In this document: positions 31,831 to 43,800 of the stretch, piece by piece
Numbering within the stretch: position 1 is the stretch's first letter
How the letters are laid out: each line of letters opens with the position of its first letter
DNA from: Plasmodium malariae
Taxonomy: Eukaryota; Apicomplexa; Aconoidasida; Haemosporida; Plasmodiidae
Reading direction: 5' to 3'
DNA: 64,000 nt
Assembly (NCBI RefSeq): GCF_900090045.1
Contig: NC_041783.1
Coordinates: 1,137,501-1,201,500 of the forward strand
Notes under the pieces: generated by a model
The model's database searches: none
The model's input: only the letters and a program-made list of their open reading frames with translations
Told to the model about the DNA's origin: nothing
Program-made: the position numbers and the translations under genes

Positions 31831-32792
31831 GCATGATGTGCAATTGACACTACTTACACATGTACAAATATATTATGCTTATGGGTAGGTGTTCGTGTAT
31901 GCACCTAGTTTTACTACTTCATTATAGAACGAAAGAAAAATGAACTAAAAATTTTTTTACTCCTGTTATAGTTACTGTTACAAATGATGTAATTTATTTC
32001 CTCTTTTATTTCTTTTTTTTCTTTTTTTTCTTTTTTTTTTTATTTTATCTTACACATCATCCGTTTTTCCTGTCCCCATTTCATCAACTGTGTATAAATA
32101 GCCTACATCGTGGATTTTATAACTGTTTGAAGAGGTATAAAGCGGAAAAAAATAATTTAACATGGTACAACATAATATAGCATGGAATAACATAATATAG
32201 CATGGTACAACATAATATAGCATGGTACAACATAATATAGCATGGAATAACATAATATAGCATGGTACAACATAATATAGCATGGTACAACATAATATAG
32301 CATGGTACAACATAATATAGCATGGAATAACATAATATAGCATGGAATAACATAATATAACATGACATAACATAAGGTGAACATGTTGGAAGGGGAAGTT
32401 AACTCTGTTTTTCGTCCACTTGCATGAACTATTCAAAAATAAAGAAAAAAAAAAATTAATATAGCGCTGCAAAAATAAACCTACTTCTTCTGACCAATGT
32501 TTGTACTTATAACATAATCAAAATCTTGCGATTTTCTCAATTCCCCATATTCAAAATTTGGGTATACCTTTTGTCTTCTCAATTTAAAAGGTGAGTCGTC
32601 ATATATAGGGTATCCCCACAAATAGGTTTTAAAATTTTGTAGTTTTTTTTTTCTTTTTATATTCTGTTTATTGTCTTTATTTTCAGTTATTATGAATAGA
32701 GGTAAAGAACTTTTATAGTTTATACTAAGTGTGTTTGCTTTTAAATGCGAGTAAAAAATTATATATACAAGAATTACCCCAAGTTTTTTCAT
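30502..32792 (-). CDS. Seven-exon protein with apicoplast-type leader, unknown function (259 residues)
   Basis: Not recognised. Exons (minus): 32485-32792, 32054-32122, 31684-31780, 31220-31320, 31053-31104, 30831-30857 and 30502-30627. Phases are 2, 2, 0, 2, 0 and 0, and all borders are GT/AG. Residues 1-20 form a signal peptide (MKKLGVILVYIIFYSHLKAN), followed by a Lys/Asn-rich basic stretch to about 52, the pattern of apicoplast import leaders. The mature part has an aromatic, basic core (GYPIYDDSPFKLRRQKVYPN; IGQKNYKIHDVGYLYTVDEM), a Gly-rich/aromatic exon 4 (GMGICTLMGAKRGHFAFKYN), FLINRHYPGAKVTLISE in exon 5, and a basic/aromatic C-terminus. It has no second membrane segment. The exon 3 donor (AAT|GTAGTG) and the 27-nt exon 6 are the least certain pieces. 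A role in apicoplast translation or metabolism is possible but not shown. Confidence 0.7.
31461..31612. repeat. 16-bp TATTTATTTGTTTATC minisatellite
   Basis: About nine copies of a 16-bp unit within intron 3 of the seven-exon gene. Frames of I-Y-L-F-V-Y-L-F are artefacts. Confidence 0.9.
32157..32378. repeat. 20-bp minisatellite in an intron
   Basis: About eleven copies of CATAATATAGCATGGTACAA with a GGAATAA variant in some copies. It fills most of intron 1 of the seven-exon gene. The long minus-strand frames (M-L-Y-Y-V-I-P-C) are artefacts. Confidence 0.95.
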
Positions 32793-33279
32793 ATTTCATC
32801 AATATTATATATTATATGTAAAATATTCTTTTAAGGCATTTTTCCTATTAAAAATGGTACAAACATGGGAAATGCTTAAAAAAAAAAAATATATCATATA
32901 ATATAATAAATATGTACGTACGTATATATAAAAAGGGAGGCAATTAAACTATAGGAGTAATTACAAAAAAAAAAAAAGGAAGTTATAAATGGGGACAAAA
33001 TAATGTGTGGTGCATACTAGCATTTTTCTTCCATTCTGTAAAAAAAAAAAAAAAAAAAAGCGTAAATTTTGGTAATAGTAAATATAAAATACACCACAGG
33101 TAAAGCATAAAATAAAGATAAAAATAGATCGATATGTGTTCATAATTCGGCTCAACAAATAAAAAAAAAAAAAAAAAGGAAAAATAAAGCAAAGTAACGG
33201 AATAACGGAAAAGTAAAATTGCAATCATGACACAGAAGATCTATGTGTAATTAAGATAAATTTAAAAAAATGCACATAT

Positions 33280-33347
<68 letters not shown>

Positions 33348-33777
33348 CGTAAATATATGGATACATAAAAAAACAATTTTTTAATAACAAGCCATTACGT
33401 AAAATGACAAAAATGGTACCCAAATTAGCTGGAAAAAATTGAGAAAAGGCATGTAATTCGTTTTCAAATATTTACGAGTACATACTTTCGCATAAATACG
33501 CTCACGCATATACGTTTGCATATATATACATATATATATATATATGCGCGTTTATGTATGTGTTCTTAGATTTCGTTAGAAGGTAGCATCTCCTTAGTGT
33601 ATCATTTGAACAACGTACTTTTTTCACATCACCCATCCTATAAGGTTGTGTGATATATACGTCTATAACGTGCACAAAAAAAATATATAAACTTACTAAT
33701 ACGTAACGAACACGTAAAGTGCACATAACGCATGAGTAACACGTGTATATAGGTATATATTTGCTATAACTGCCAAC
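32793..33777. other. Shared 5' region of two divergent genes
   Basis: 985 bp between divergent start codons, with poly-A runs and a TA microsatellite (about 33292-33346). A minus-strand frame at 33502-33726 is coding-like and much less AT-rich (contains MGDVKKVRCSNDTLRRCYLL); it could be an exon of an unrecognised gene or structured 5' sequence. I could not find consistent splicing for it. Confidence 0.5.
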
Positions 33778-35262
33778 ATGTTTAGGGTTAAGAACAGGTT
33801 GAGGTTGGAACTTATTGCGAATAAGCGCAGTTACACGAATAACAGCAGGGGGATGCTTAAGGAGTATGTGTACACAAAATATAGAATAAGCTTACCATAT
33901 ATGAATAATGTAAAGTATGATGATATGTATTTGTCGAGTCCTAGTAAAGATGATTTATACATTTTTACAAAAAGTATTCCAATATTTTTAAGATATTTAA
34001 AATTAATAACATCAATAGAAAACCGAAATAATGATTTTATTGAATTTGCAAAAAGATGTGAAAATGGTTTGAGAGTAGAAAAAGACGTATATTTAACTAA
34101 AGAAGAATTACTAGAATTAATGTTTATAAATGGGTATGCACAAAAAGAAATGAATGCTTTGGATTTAGCATTTAGTAGTAATTATGAATTTCATTATGCA
34201 GAAATATCTGTATTATTCAATTTAGAGGAAGAGGATGTATATAAATTTTGTCTAAAAAAAAGAAGTGAACACCCAGAGAAACTTATTCATTTGAAATATT
34301 TTAAAGAAAAAAATTTATTATCATCTTATGGGTTACTATTTGTTTTTTTATTTTTTGGTTTAAACAATTTTGTATTGAGTAATGCATGGTTTTTATCTAA
34401 GACTATTCCTTTTTTTTCTGTTTTTTATATGCTTGCTTCCTATTTTTATAAAGATATTTGGAGCTTTTTAAATAAGGATAAGAACTTAATGATAGAAAAA
34501 AATTTGCAAAACAAATTATCAGCAGAGGACATCATTTATAATCAATTAAAACTTTATTCTAAAGATACGAATTGTAGTATGAACTTAAAAAATTTTAAAG
34601 AGTACTGTGATATGTTGATAAAAAATTATAGAAAAGCATACATACATGAACAGAAGATAAAGGTACAGGAAAATTTAGAAAAAAAATTAAATGAAATATA
34701 CAATGCGGAATTGAATTATAAAAATTCTTTACAAAATATATTAGTAGAAGAAATTATAAAAAAAACTTATAATGATGTAAAAACAAATGACAATTTTTAT
34801 TATGCTATTCTGAACGATAGTATTAACAATATAAGAAATAATAGTGAGAATGACACACTTATTAAACATGTAAAAACTCAGTTAAGTTCCATTAAAAATT
34901 TAAATAAACAAGATCCACTAGTTAAAAATATACTAGATCAATATGAACTAAAAAAAGACGAATACATAAAGCAATATGTTGTACATAAGGAAGAAGTACA
35001 CAATATAAAATCTATATTATCAAAATGTTCCTCAGATGAAATACACAAATTAAATAAAAACGATTATGCAGAGCTCTTACGTTTATATCATTCTATAAAT
35101 AACAGATTCGGGTTTTATGTTAACGATGAAGATATATTACCCATTGTATCGAAAGACAGCGATGCGAAAAGTTTAGCGGATACTGTGAATGCCGCTATTT
35201 TAGATGCCAACAAATCATTCCATGAAAAGAAGCTCGCTGCTTTTCTAAGGGTATTCCAGTAA
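33778..35262 (+). CDS. Probable mitochondrial ATP synthase F0 subunit b-like protein
   Basis: Single exon, 494 residues. The N-terminus is basic and leader-like (MFRVKNRLRLELIANKRSYT). A soluble region (35-180) precedes two membrane helices (about 182-197 and 201-222, separated by a short loop). The rest is a long charged helical region rich in Lys/Glu/Asn (about 230-440), ending with a helical tail. A membrane hairpin followed by a long stalk helix is the plan of the F-type ATPase b subunit. My recollection is that the apicomplexan subunit b-like protein lies at this position in P. falciparum; I cannot verify it. Without a search the identity rests on architecture and synteny. Alternative: another mitochondrial inner-membrane protein. 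Confidence 0.6.
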   Translation: MFRVKNRLRLELIANKRSYTNNSRGMLKEYVYTKYRISLPYMNNVKYDDMYLSSPSKDDLYIFTKSIPIFLRYLKLITSIENRNNDFIEFAKRCENGLRVEKDVYLTKEELLELMFINGYAQKEMNALDLAFSSNYEFHYAEISVLFNLEEEDVYKFCLKKRSEHPEKLIHLKYFKEKNLLSSYGLLFVFLFFGLNNFVLSNAWFLSKTIPFFSVFYMLASYFYKDIWSFLNKDKNLMIEKNLQNKLSAEDIIYNQLKLYSKDTNCSMNLKNFKEYCDMLIKNYRKAYIHEQKIKVQENLEKKLNEIYNAELNYKNSLQNILVEEIIKKTYNDVKTNDNFYYAILNDSINNIRNNSENDTLIKHVKTQLSSIKNLNKQDPLVKNILDQYELKKDEYIKQYVVHKEEVHNIKSILSKCSSDEIHKLNKNDYAELLRLYHSINNRFGFYVNDEDILPIVSKDSDAKSLADTVNAAILDANKSFHEKKLAAFLRVFQ

Positions 35263-35340
35263 TTTTGTATTTCCATTTTGTGCTCCTCATCCGTGTGTGC
35301 ACACGTGCGTACGGAAGTTCATGAATATATTAATACGTGA

Positions 35341-35755
35341 AAATGTTGACACGTGAAAATGCTAACACTTAAAAACGGTAATACGTGTATACGTTAATAC
35401 GTGTATATGGTAATACGTGTATACGTTAATACGTGTATATGGTAATACGTGTATACGTTAATACGTGTATATGGTAATACGTGTATACGTTAATACGTGT
35501 ATATGGTAATACGTGTATACGTTAATACGTGTATATGGTAATACGTGTATACGTAATACGTGTATATGGTAATACGTGTATACGTTAATACGTGTATATG
35601 GTAATACGTGTATACGTTAATACGTGTATAGTAATACGTGTAATACGTGTATACGTTAATACGTGTATACGGTAATACGTGTATACGTTAATACGTGTAT
35701 ACGTTAATACGTGTATATGTTAATACGCGTATACGTTAATACGTGAATACACAAA
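35341..35755. repeat. 16/32-bp minisatellite rich in ACGTG
   Basis: About 25 copies of a 16-bp unit alternating between GGTAATACGTGTATAC and GTTAATACGTGTATAT, so the true period is 32 bp. A few copies have deletions. It starts about 80 bp after the ATP synthase b-like stop and may be within its 3' UTR. Confidence 0.93.
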
Positions 35756-35772
35756 ACAAATATACGAATGGT

Positions 35773-35790
35773 ACGCGTGCGCGCACGCGT
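35773..35790. repeat. Perfect 18-bp CpG palindrome
   Basis: ACGCGTGCGCGCACGCGT reads the same on both strands and contains six CpG steps. It lies directly after the ACGTG minisatellite, in an otherwise strongly AT-rich genome. Confidence 0.95.
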
Positions 35791-36353
35791 CTAGTTGCGC
35801 CCCGCTATGTATATTTTTCCAGTACAACCCGTGTGCATTGTTTCCTTATACTTTTAAAATATGATCCTTTTTTTTTTTAAATCATATTCATGTATCGCAT
35901 AAGTTCATGAGATATGCATGTAGTCACTTCTCATGTGCCGTCTTTTTTTTTTTTTTTTTTTTCTCATATATAATTCAGTGTTAAAAGGACACAGCTAATA
36001 AAGGTATACCTTGAACATATAAATAATCAACTGAACTATGAAAAATATATGGACTGATAGGAACCATTATTTTAAACTTTCTCTTATTACATGTGTGCAC
36101 TCGTTTATTCTACTTCATGCATTTTTTTTTTCCCGCTAGCACTGCATGCTTTTGAAAGTTAAGAAGCGAAGTAATTAACGTGACATATGCGATTAGTATA
36201 ATATATGCTATTAGCACAACACATGTGATATGTATAATATACGCAGTGGCATGGTGACCAGCTAGCTACTTAAACCTTAATAAAAAAAAAAAAAAAAAAT
36301 TATGACCAATTCAGCATTAAAATGTACAATTTGACAAGGTAAAATTTCTTAAT

Positions 36354-36386
<33 letters not shown>

Positions 36387-36766
36387 TGTTCGCGTGTATC
36401 ATAAAAATGCACACAAGGTAAGGAGCGCATTCTCAAATGCTAAAATTAAACATAAATAGAGAAACATACGCAGTACGTACGTACATACATACATATACAT
36501 ACACACATATATATACTTTTACATACAAATAAGTAACTATATGTACCTATATGCATATACATATGTAATAATTATGACTTGTTAATAAAAAAGTAAAAAA
36601 ATAGTTAAGCGTTAAGGTTTTTGCTTATACGTATAAAAATGTATAATTAAGTATAAACAAGTATAAATATGTGTATATATATGTAGATAAGCATAAATAT
36701 GTACAATTATGTAGAAATATATAAATTATGTATAAATATATAAATTATGTATAAATACGTATAAAT

Positions 36767-36810
<44 letters not shown>

Positions 36811-36973
36811 TGATGCGAAGGCAAAATGCACACAGAAAAAAATAAAATTTGTTCATAATAAATGTTACATGGTAAAATATCAAAATGTAACAAGTGATAG
36901 ATTTTAAAAGATGGTAAGTATTAAAAAGGCTGTAGTACTATAAAAAATAAAGAAACGTGGAGGGTCTGAAAAT
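35791..36973. other. Convergent intergenic region
   Basis: Two poly-T runs (about 35943-35964, 36358-36380), a poly-A run (36281-36299) and TATGTATAAATA-type sequence with a TA run at about 36769-36807. No gene seen. Confidence 0.65.
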
Positions 36974-38144
36974 TCAATTTTCCTTTGCATTTGTATTATT
37001 ATTTCTTGCTTCCCGTCTTAAAAAAAACTCTTCTTTTTTTTCATTAATGTATACCCATGTACGCATAAAATAGTGCTTAAGATATTCAAAAAATGTACAA
37101 ATTATAATGAACATATTATCGAAAAATACAATTAGATAGGTATAAATAAAAACAGTTATAATAAGAAATGTAAATGCAAATAACACTATTAATGAAAATG
37201 CAGGAAAGGACTCCCCATGATTATATCTGTACAGCCATAATAGAGTAACAAACATTATAATACTTAGTTGAGCTAAAACTGTATTGAATGTTTTGTAATC
37301 AAAGTTGTCTATATAAAAAAGAGAAAGGAAGAAAAAGAAATATTGAAATAATGTAAGCATAATGTATAGGGGTAGAAGGAATAGCACGAAGTTTGAAAGA
37401 GTGGGGTGAACGGGGTGAATTATGTATAATTTGCACATATCACTGTACATAATGTATATACAAGAGAACATTTCTTCGCAGTACATGCAACTGTAATTGC
37501 TAGCCGCATTAATATACTCACCACCTTTTATGGAATTGCACTTTTCCGTAATTTTCACATGAATCGTTATAGGAATAATATTCTCGTTGCAATCATTAGA
37601 AATGTTTTTATTACTCATATCTTTGTTCTTATCACTTTGGTATTCATTTCTATTATCGTTAATTAAGGTATTCGATTTATTATTTGAGAACAAATCTTTC
37701 TGATAATAATTTATGTAATCATCTAGTCTTTTTTTGTCGTCCAGTATTTTGCCCATATATATAAAACGAACATTTAATTCTATAAAAATTATTTATTGCA
37801 AAATGCGGGGGTGGGAAAAATAAATTATCTTAATGTTAACACTAATTTGTTTTATAATTATTATTATTATTTTTTTATTTTTATTTTATTTTTTTTTTAT
37901 TCATTATTATTATTATTATTATTTTTTTTTTTTTTTTGTGGTGAGGGTGCAGAGCTACATGAGAAAATGTTAGATCAGTATTAATTAAAAAAGTAAGGGA
38001 GGGTACCTTTTTTTATATCTTCTGAAAACAACTTATGTTTCAGGTTTTTAATTATTTCACTGCAGTTTATTTCTAATTCTGTTGGAGAAGGGGGAAGAAA
38101 AGAAGGAAATCAATAAAGGTATGCAAACTTCGATCCTTCTACAT

Positions 38145-38188
<44 letters not shown>

Positions 38189-38530
38189 ATATTGCACATA
38201 GCTACTGCTGCATGAAGTCATTTGTTATTTATTTATTTGTTGTTCTTTAAAAAGTATTAAGAACTGGGTGGGTACGTAAAGTAACACATGGCACATATCA
38301 CATGCGTAAAATACAAATGAGCGACTAACAAATATACCACCAACATTTAATTGTATGAAAATATCGATGCATAATTACATTTACAATGTAAATTAAACAA
38401 AAACAAGCGAAGATGTAAATGTATATATATATATATAGATTGCACATATAACAGCACATTTCATATTACCCAAATTTTGGGGTATTCCTCTTGGTCGTAG
38501 AATAATAAATTTTATTAATTTCGTCATCAT
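36974..38530 (-). CDS. Membrane protein with N-terminal ubiquitin-like domain (TMUB/Dsc3-like), 4 exons
   Basis: Exons (minus): 38470-38530, 38007-38078, 37522-37779 and 36974-37308; every junction is phase 1; 241 residues. Exons 1-3 build a ubiquitin-like fold: strands KLIKFIILRPRG and LELEINCSEI, helix IIKNLKHKLFSED, then NVRFIYMGKILDDKKRLDDY, which is the signature of UBL proteins (RLIYxGKxLxDxxTLxDY). An Asn-rich insert precedes a final strand ITIHVKI. Exon 4 holds two or three membrane helices (about 145-215) and a basic tail. A UBL followed by a membrane hairpin is the plan of TMUB1/2, HERP and yeast Dsc3, which act in ER/Golgi membrane ubiquitin ligase complexes. That role here is inference. 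The unspliced frame starting at an internal Met hides the UBL. Confidence 0.75.
37856..37938. repeat. T/ATT-rich tract
   Basis: (ATT)n and poly-T inside the second intron of the ubiquitin-like gene. Confidence 0.8.
38140..38184. repeat. TA microsatellite
   Basis: About 17 TA units in the first intron of the ubiquitin-like gene. Confidence 0.85.
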
Positions 38531-38748
38531 TTTTACTAATTTTTATTCTTAACGCCTGCATAAATTTATTTTTCGTTTTTTTGATCTCACTATTTTTTTC
38601 ACTGGGATTTTTTTTTCTTGTTGAATATAGAAATATGTATTTATACATATGTATAATCATACATAGTCATATATATATATATATATATATATGCATATGT
38701 ATGTTTTTCCACATGTATATTTATGCATATATTTATATATGCCTATGT

Positions 38749-38832
38749 TTTATTATACGTATGTTTTATTATACGTATGTTTTATTATACGTATGTTTTA
38801 TTATACGTATGTTTTATTATACATATTTTTTA
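38749..38832. repeat. 16-bp minisatellite GTTTTATTATACGTAT
   Basis: About five exact copies. Plus-strand frames of Y-Y-T-Y-V-L-L-Y-V-C-F-I-I-R-M-F are artefacts. Confidence 0.93.
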
Positions 38833-39154
38833 TTATACTTTTGCTTAATTATATGCTTCTTTTTTTTCTATAAATTTTATACGTTATATTTACGATATCT
38901 CAAAACTGCTAATTTTTAATTATTCAATATATTAAGTTAAAAAAAAAAAAAAAAAAAAAAACACATTCATATATGTATGTATATATATATACATATATGT
39001 TTATATTTTAATCCCTTGAGTCAACATGAATCATTTAAAAAAAAAAAATAAATAAATCGACCATTAGCATTGCAAATAAGATGTAGATATACGATGTCGA
39101 ACAAAAAGCCTTAGTATGTACTACATGTTACGTTAAACATATCTATTCTGATGT

Positions 39155-39508
<354 letters not shown>

Positions 39509-40572
39509 ATATATATATATATAATTATACATAATTTATACATATCAAATAAAAAATGAATATATATATATAATATGTACATGTGAACAAAAAAGTTCTT
39601 TACCCTTTTTTGTTTCTTATTTTAGCGAATATTACACTCGCGCACGGTTACTGTAATATATTTCGCAAGATAAATATACTTAAACAAGTATATACATACA
39701 TGTATATATATATGTATATATGTATATGTGTGTTTCTGTACTATTGTACTTTTGCACGTGCGTATATTTGTACGTACGAGTGTGAAAATTTTGAGATATC
39801 ATTAAAAACAGAAAAAAAAAAAAAAAAAAAAACAAATTTCCTTTATAAACATTAATACATCATAATTTTATAATTCCCCCCCCCCATTTCTTACATATTC
39901 GTACAAAAAAAAAACAAGAGTGTACGACTACACTTAAAACTTTGTTTCTCTCTTTTTTTTTAGAGTAAAAAATAAAGTGACGTTGAAGTAGGTGAAGAAA
40001 CATGTGTTGTTCATATTATTTATTTTTTTTTTTTTTATTTTTCTTTTAGCATTGTTTCATTTGTCCCATGCTTCTTATATATTTCTCTACCCCTTTTCTT
40101 TTCTGCTTTTACGAAACTTCCTTTTATTAGCTCTTTTTTATCAGCTCTTTTTTCCTTTAATTTATTTATTTTTCCTTTTAGTTCACGCTACTAAATTTTT
40201 CGTAAATTCCCACTTTCCTTTTTCAGTGAAAAAAAAATTTATGCACACGTTAATAATTTTGTTTTAACTTTATAAAAGCCTAAAGCTCGGTTGCAATAAA
40301 AGGTCATTATTATGAATAAACAGATAGGCAGATAGGCAAATAAGCAGATGAAAATTATCTCAACTTGTATGTATAATACCGACATGTAATACATATATGT
40401 ATGGTATATACTTATATAGGTAGATATATTTGTACATTAAATATGAAGAAAAAAAAAAAAAAAAACAGCGGAGCGCATTGTAAGAATATTTAAAAAAAAA
40501 AAAAAAAAGAACAGTACTACAGTTCGTAGAACGCAATTTTCTATTTGTTCATTGAGGAGAATAGTGATAAAA

Positions 40573-40604
<32 letters not shown>

Positions 40605-40714
40605 GTATAAGCAATTTTTTCTTGTCGTGTAGAAAGAGAAAGTTTCTTCTCCTACGTTAACTTAAGGAAGTATAACAATTATTATGTATCACAGTTACCA
40701 TACTTTTATGTTAC

Positions 40715-40745
<31 letters not shown>

Positions 40746-40824
40746 TGAATAAAGTACACAACATGATGCTTGACTCCCCTCGTTTATTTGCTGTAACTGT
40801 AACCTGTGCTACAATTTATCATCA
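39509..40824. other. Upstream of the mitochondrial RNA polymerase gene
   Basis: Contains a splice-like segment at about 39626-39690 (acceptor TTCTTATTTTAG, then ITLAHGYCNIFRKINILKQ, then GTATAT) that I could not connect to a gene, a T-rich frame at 39992-40267, several poly-A/T runs and a TA run (about 40572-40606). Confidence 0.45.
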
Positions 40825-43800
40825 ATGAGAATTAACATTACGACAATCTTTTCGATTAACAGATTTACTAAATTTTATACGAACAGATTTTTTACATTCT
40901 TCTTAAGAAGGGAAGGTAAACAAGGGGAATGTCCCTTCTCCGACATTATAGTAAGTGTATCTACAAATATCAATGTGACAAGGAAAGAAAAAGAAAATGA
41001 AAGCATAATATATAAAAATGCAAACATCATTAATGTTAATAAGGATGATAAGTACACAAGAAAAGGATGCATAGAAGACAGCAAAGTTAACAGGTTCACA
41101 AACCCTCAACTCACTGATAACTGCAGCAAAGGAAAGAATAACAGAATAAAAAAATGCAAAAAAGAAAAGAAGAATATTGATTCTCCCCATGGAAAAGTAA
41201 ATATTCGTTTTTTGAATAAATCTGAGCAAAGGAAAAAACCAATAGAACAGGAGGAAATAAAAGAACAGAGTCGATCCTATACGGAGAGCACAAACATAGA
41301 TAAAGAAGTTGTAAACGAATTACACAATTTAATAAGATCTATTAAAAAACTAGATGTAGAAAAAAAAAAAAATATTATAAAATACATTGACACGTTAGAT
41401 AAGAAATATGTACAAAATGTTGATAAAAAAATACTCATCTTTTTTGAAAATTTAGATCTATATATGTCCGCCAATGGTTTGTTAATGTGTGATATTGGGG
41501 GTGCAGAAATAATTAACCATATAGAAAAGGTAGACATAGAAGGGGGGGAAAGGCAGCTCAACTCCCCTTTAAGCGTAGATGCTACCGATGATAAGGGGTA
41601 CGAAAATGGTATATTACGCCCTAGCACAGACCTTAGAATGGGCATTAATACGGACGTTAGCACTGGCATTAGCATGAACGTTGGTAGTAGCGCTGGAAAT
41701 AACATTAATAATCTCTTTGATATGAACTTTATAAGAGAACAGAAAAAGCTTATCTATGGCGATAATATATACCCCATCGTTCTGAATAAACGGGAAAAAG
41801 AGGACAAGGTTACCATTAATGATCAGGGGAAGACGAGAAAATTATTAAACAAAATGGATTCATGTGAAAAAATGCGCAATAGAGAGGATACGGACCATTG
41901 TGATATTATTAATGTAAGAAGACAAATGTTGATCGAACGATCGTCTTACAAAAAAGCGATTGAAGAAGCGGAGGACTTTGTTTCGAACCTACACAACTTA
42001 AAAAAAATTACAGAAATTCAAGGATTATGCAAAATATATTTAAATTGGGTTAGTGAGCTGGAAAAAAAAATAATTTATTATAAAGAAAAAAAAAAAATAA
42101 GAAATAAGAAAATAAGAAAAAAAAATTTTCTTCCTGAACATATGGAAGAAAAATTACTAGCTATTATAACAGTAAAATGGGCTATTCAATACACTTTTAA
42201 TCCTTTAAAAAAAAAATATTCAAATAATGTAACTACTCAATCAAAGAATTTTGAACAATCTTATGCGTACCAGTCCCTTTTCACACATGTTGCCATAAAA
42301 ATTGGGGAGGAAGTAAACAATGAAATGAATTTTCAACTACTGGACAAAAACAACCTCCTCTCTAATTATATCAAGAAAAACAAATCGAACGTATCCTTTT
42401 CTCATTTCCAGAAGTATAGGATTCTGAATGAGATAAGACGAAAGATAAGGAATGCAAAGGGAGAAGCGGTGAATAGCGGTACGTTGAAGAGTAGCACGGG
42501 TGAAGCAATGTTAAGTAACGAGCGTATAGCACCTGAGGTATCCTCCATTGACGATTGTAACCACCTTATAAGTAACAATATCGATTTAATTCAATGGAAT
42601 TCTGCAAGGAAGGCAGCAGTGGGTGGCTTTTTACTAAAAATGCTAGTTGATAATGCAAAGGTGGATGTGGATTTAAATACAGCCAAAGAAGAGTATAAGA
42701 ATGAGTACAAATATTATTTATTTTTACACAAGACAGCAAAAAGTAATGGAGATATGCTGTATTCTGAATGCAAATATAAAAAGGAATTAAACTATCAAAG
42801 GTTTTATGAAGAAGAATCGAACTCGTTAAAATTTATTATCCTTGATAGAAGTAAGACTGGAGCTGATGGCACAAGAGCGGCTAATAACGCTGACAACTGC
42901 AGTAACATGGTAGAGGAAAAAGGCAAAAAAAAAAAAAAAAATATGACATGTTCAGGAGAGGGGAGTAAAAGCGGAAGGGAAGGGGGAGAAGTGAAAGGGG
43001 AAGTGAACGCAGAAGTGAAGGGGGAAGTGAGCTCAGAAGTGAATGAAGACGTAAAAGAAGACGTAAAAGAAGACGTAAAAGAAGACGTAAAAGAAAACGT
43101 AAAAGAACACATAAACGCACACATAAACGAACACATAAACGAACACATAAACGAACACATAAACGAACACATAAACGAACATGTAGACGAAATCGATGTG
43201 AGGGGAGCAGGAAAGGGTGTGAAAAGGGAGAAGGAAGAAAATAAATTTTGCCAAAAGCAAAAGGAGAAGCTAAAGAGGAAGGAGATAATATTGTACAGGT
43301 CGAGGAGGGATAAGAATAAAATAGAGTTATCCGTGTTTGTACATTCATATATATGGAAGAACAACGGATGGTATGGCGTAATACACATGAGAGGGTGTTG
43401 TGCTAATTATTTACTAAACAATGCAATTAATTCTCATGTGCCTTTAAATTATTTGCCTATGATATGTAAGCCTAAAAGGTGGATAAACAATGAGGAAGGG
43501 GGTATGCTGTTATTAAAGAATAATTTTATTAGATGTAATATCAAGCCATTATTTAATTTAGATGTTTGTGATTTAAGTAGAATAAAAAATATCGTATCAG
43601 AGATAGGAAATGTGAGATGGAAAATAAATAAAGAAATTTTATATTTTATTGAAGAAGCATATATGAATGGGAAAACAATTGGTAAGATACCACTAAATAA
43701 AAATTATTCTCTTCCAGACAGTATTGGCATGATTACACTGAGTAATGATAATAATAGAAACAACAGTAATAACGATTATAATAGTAACAGTAGTAACAAT

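Noticed and set aside
32050..32472. 140-codon minus-strand frame (M-L-Y-Y-V-I-P-C repeats)
   Set aside because: Mostly the 20-bp intronic array; only its last 23 codons are a true exon of the seven-exon gene.
39626..39690. Splice-like segment with ITLAHGYCNIFRKINILKQ
   Set aside because: Good acceptor but no in-phase start or following exon found; the nearest start (about 39094) gives an early stop.
39992..40267. 91-codon Phe/Leu-rich frame
   Set aside because: Poly-T derived; typical of T-rich 5' regions in this genome.
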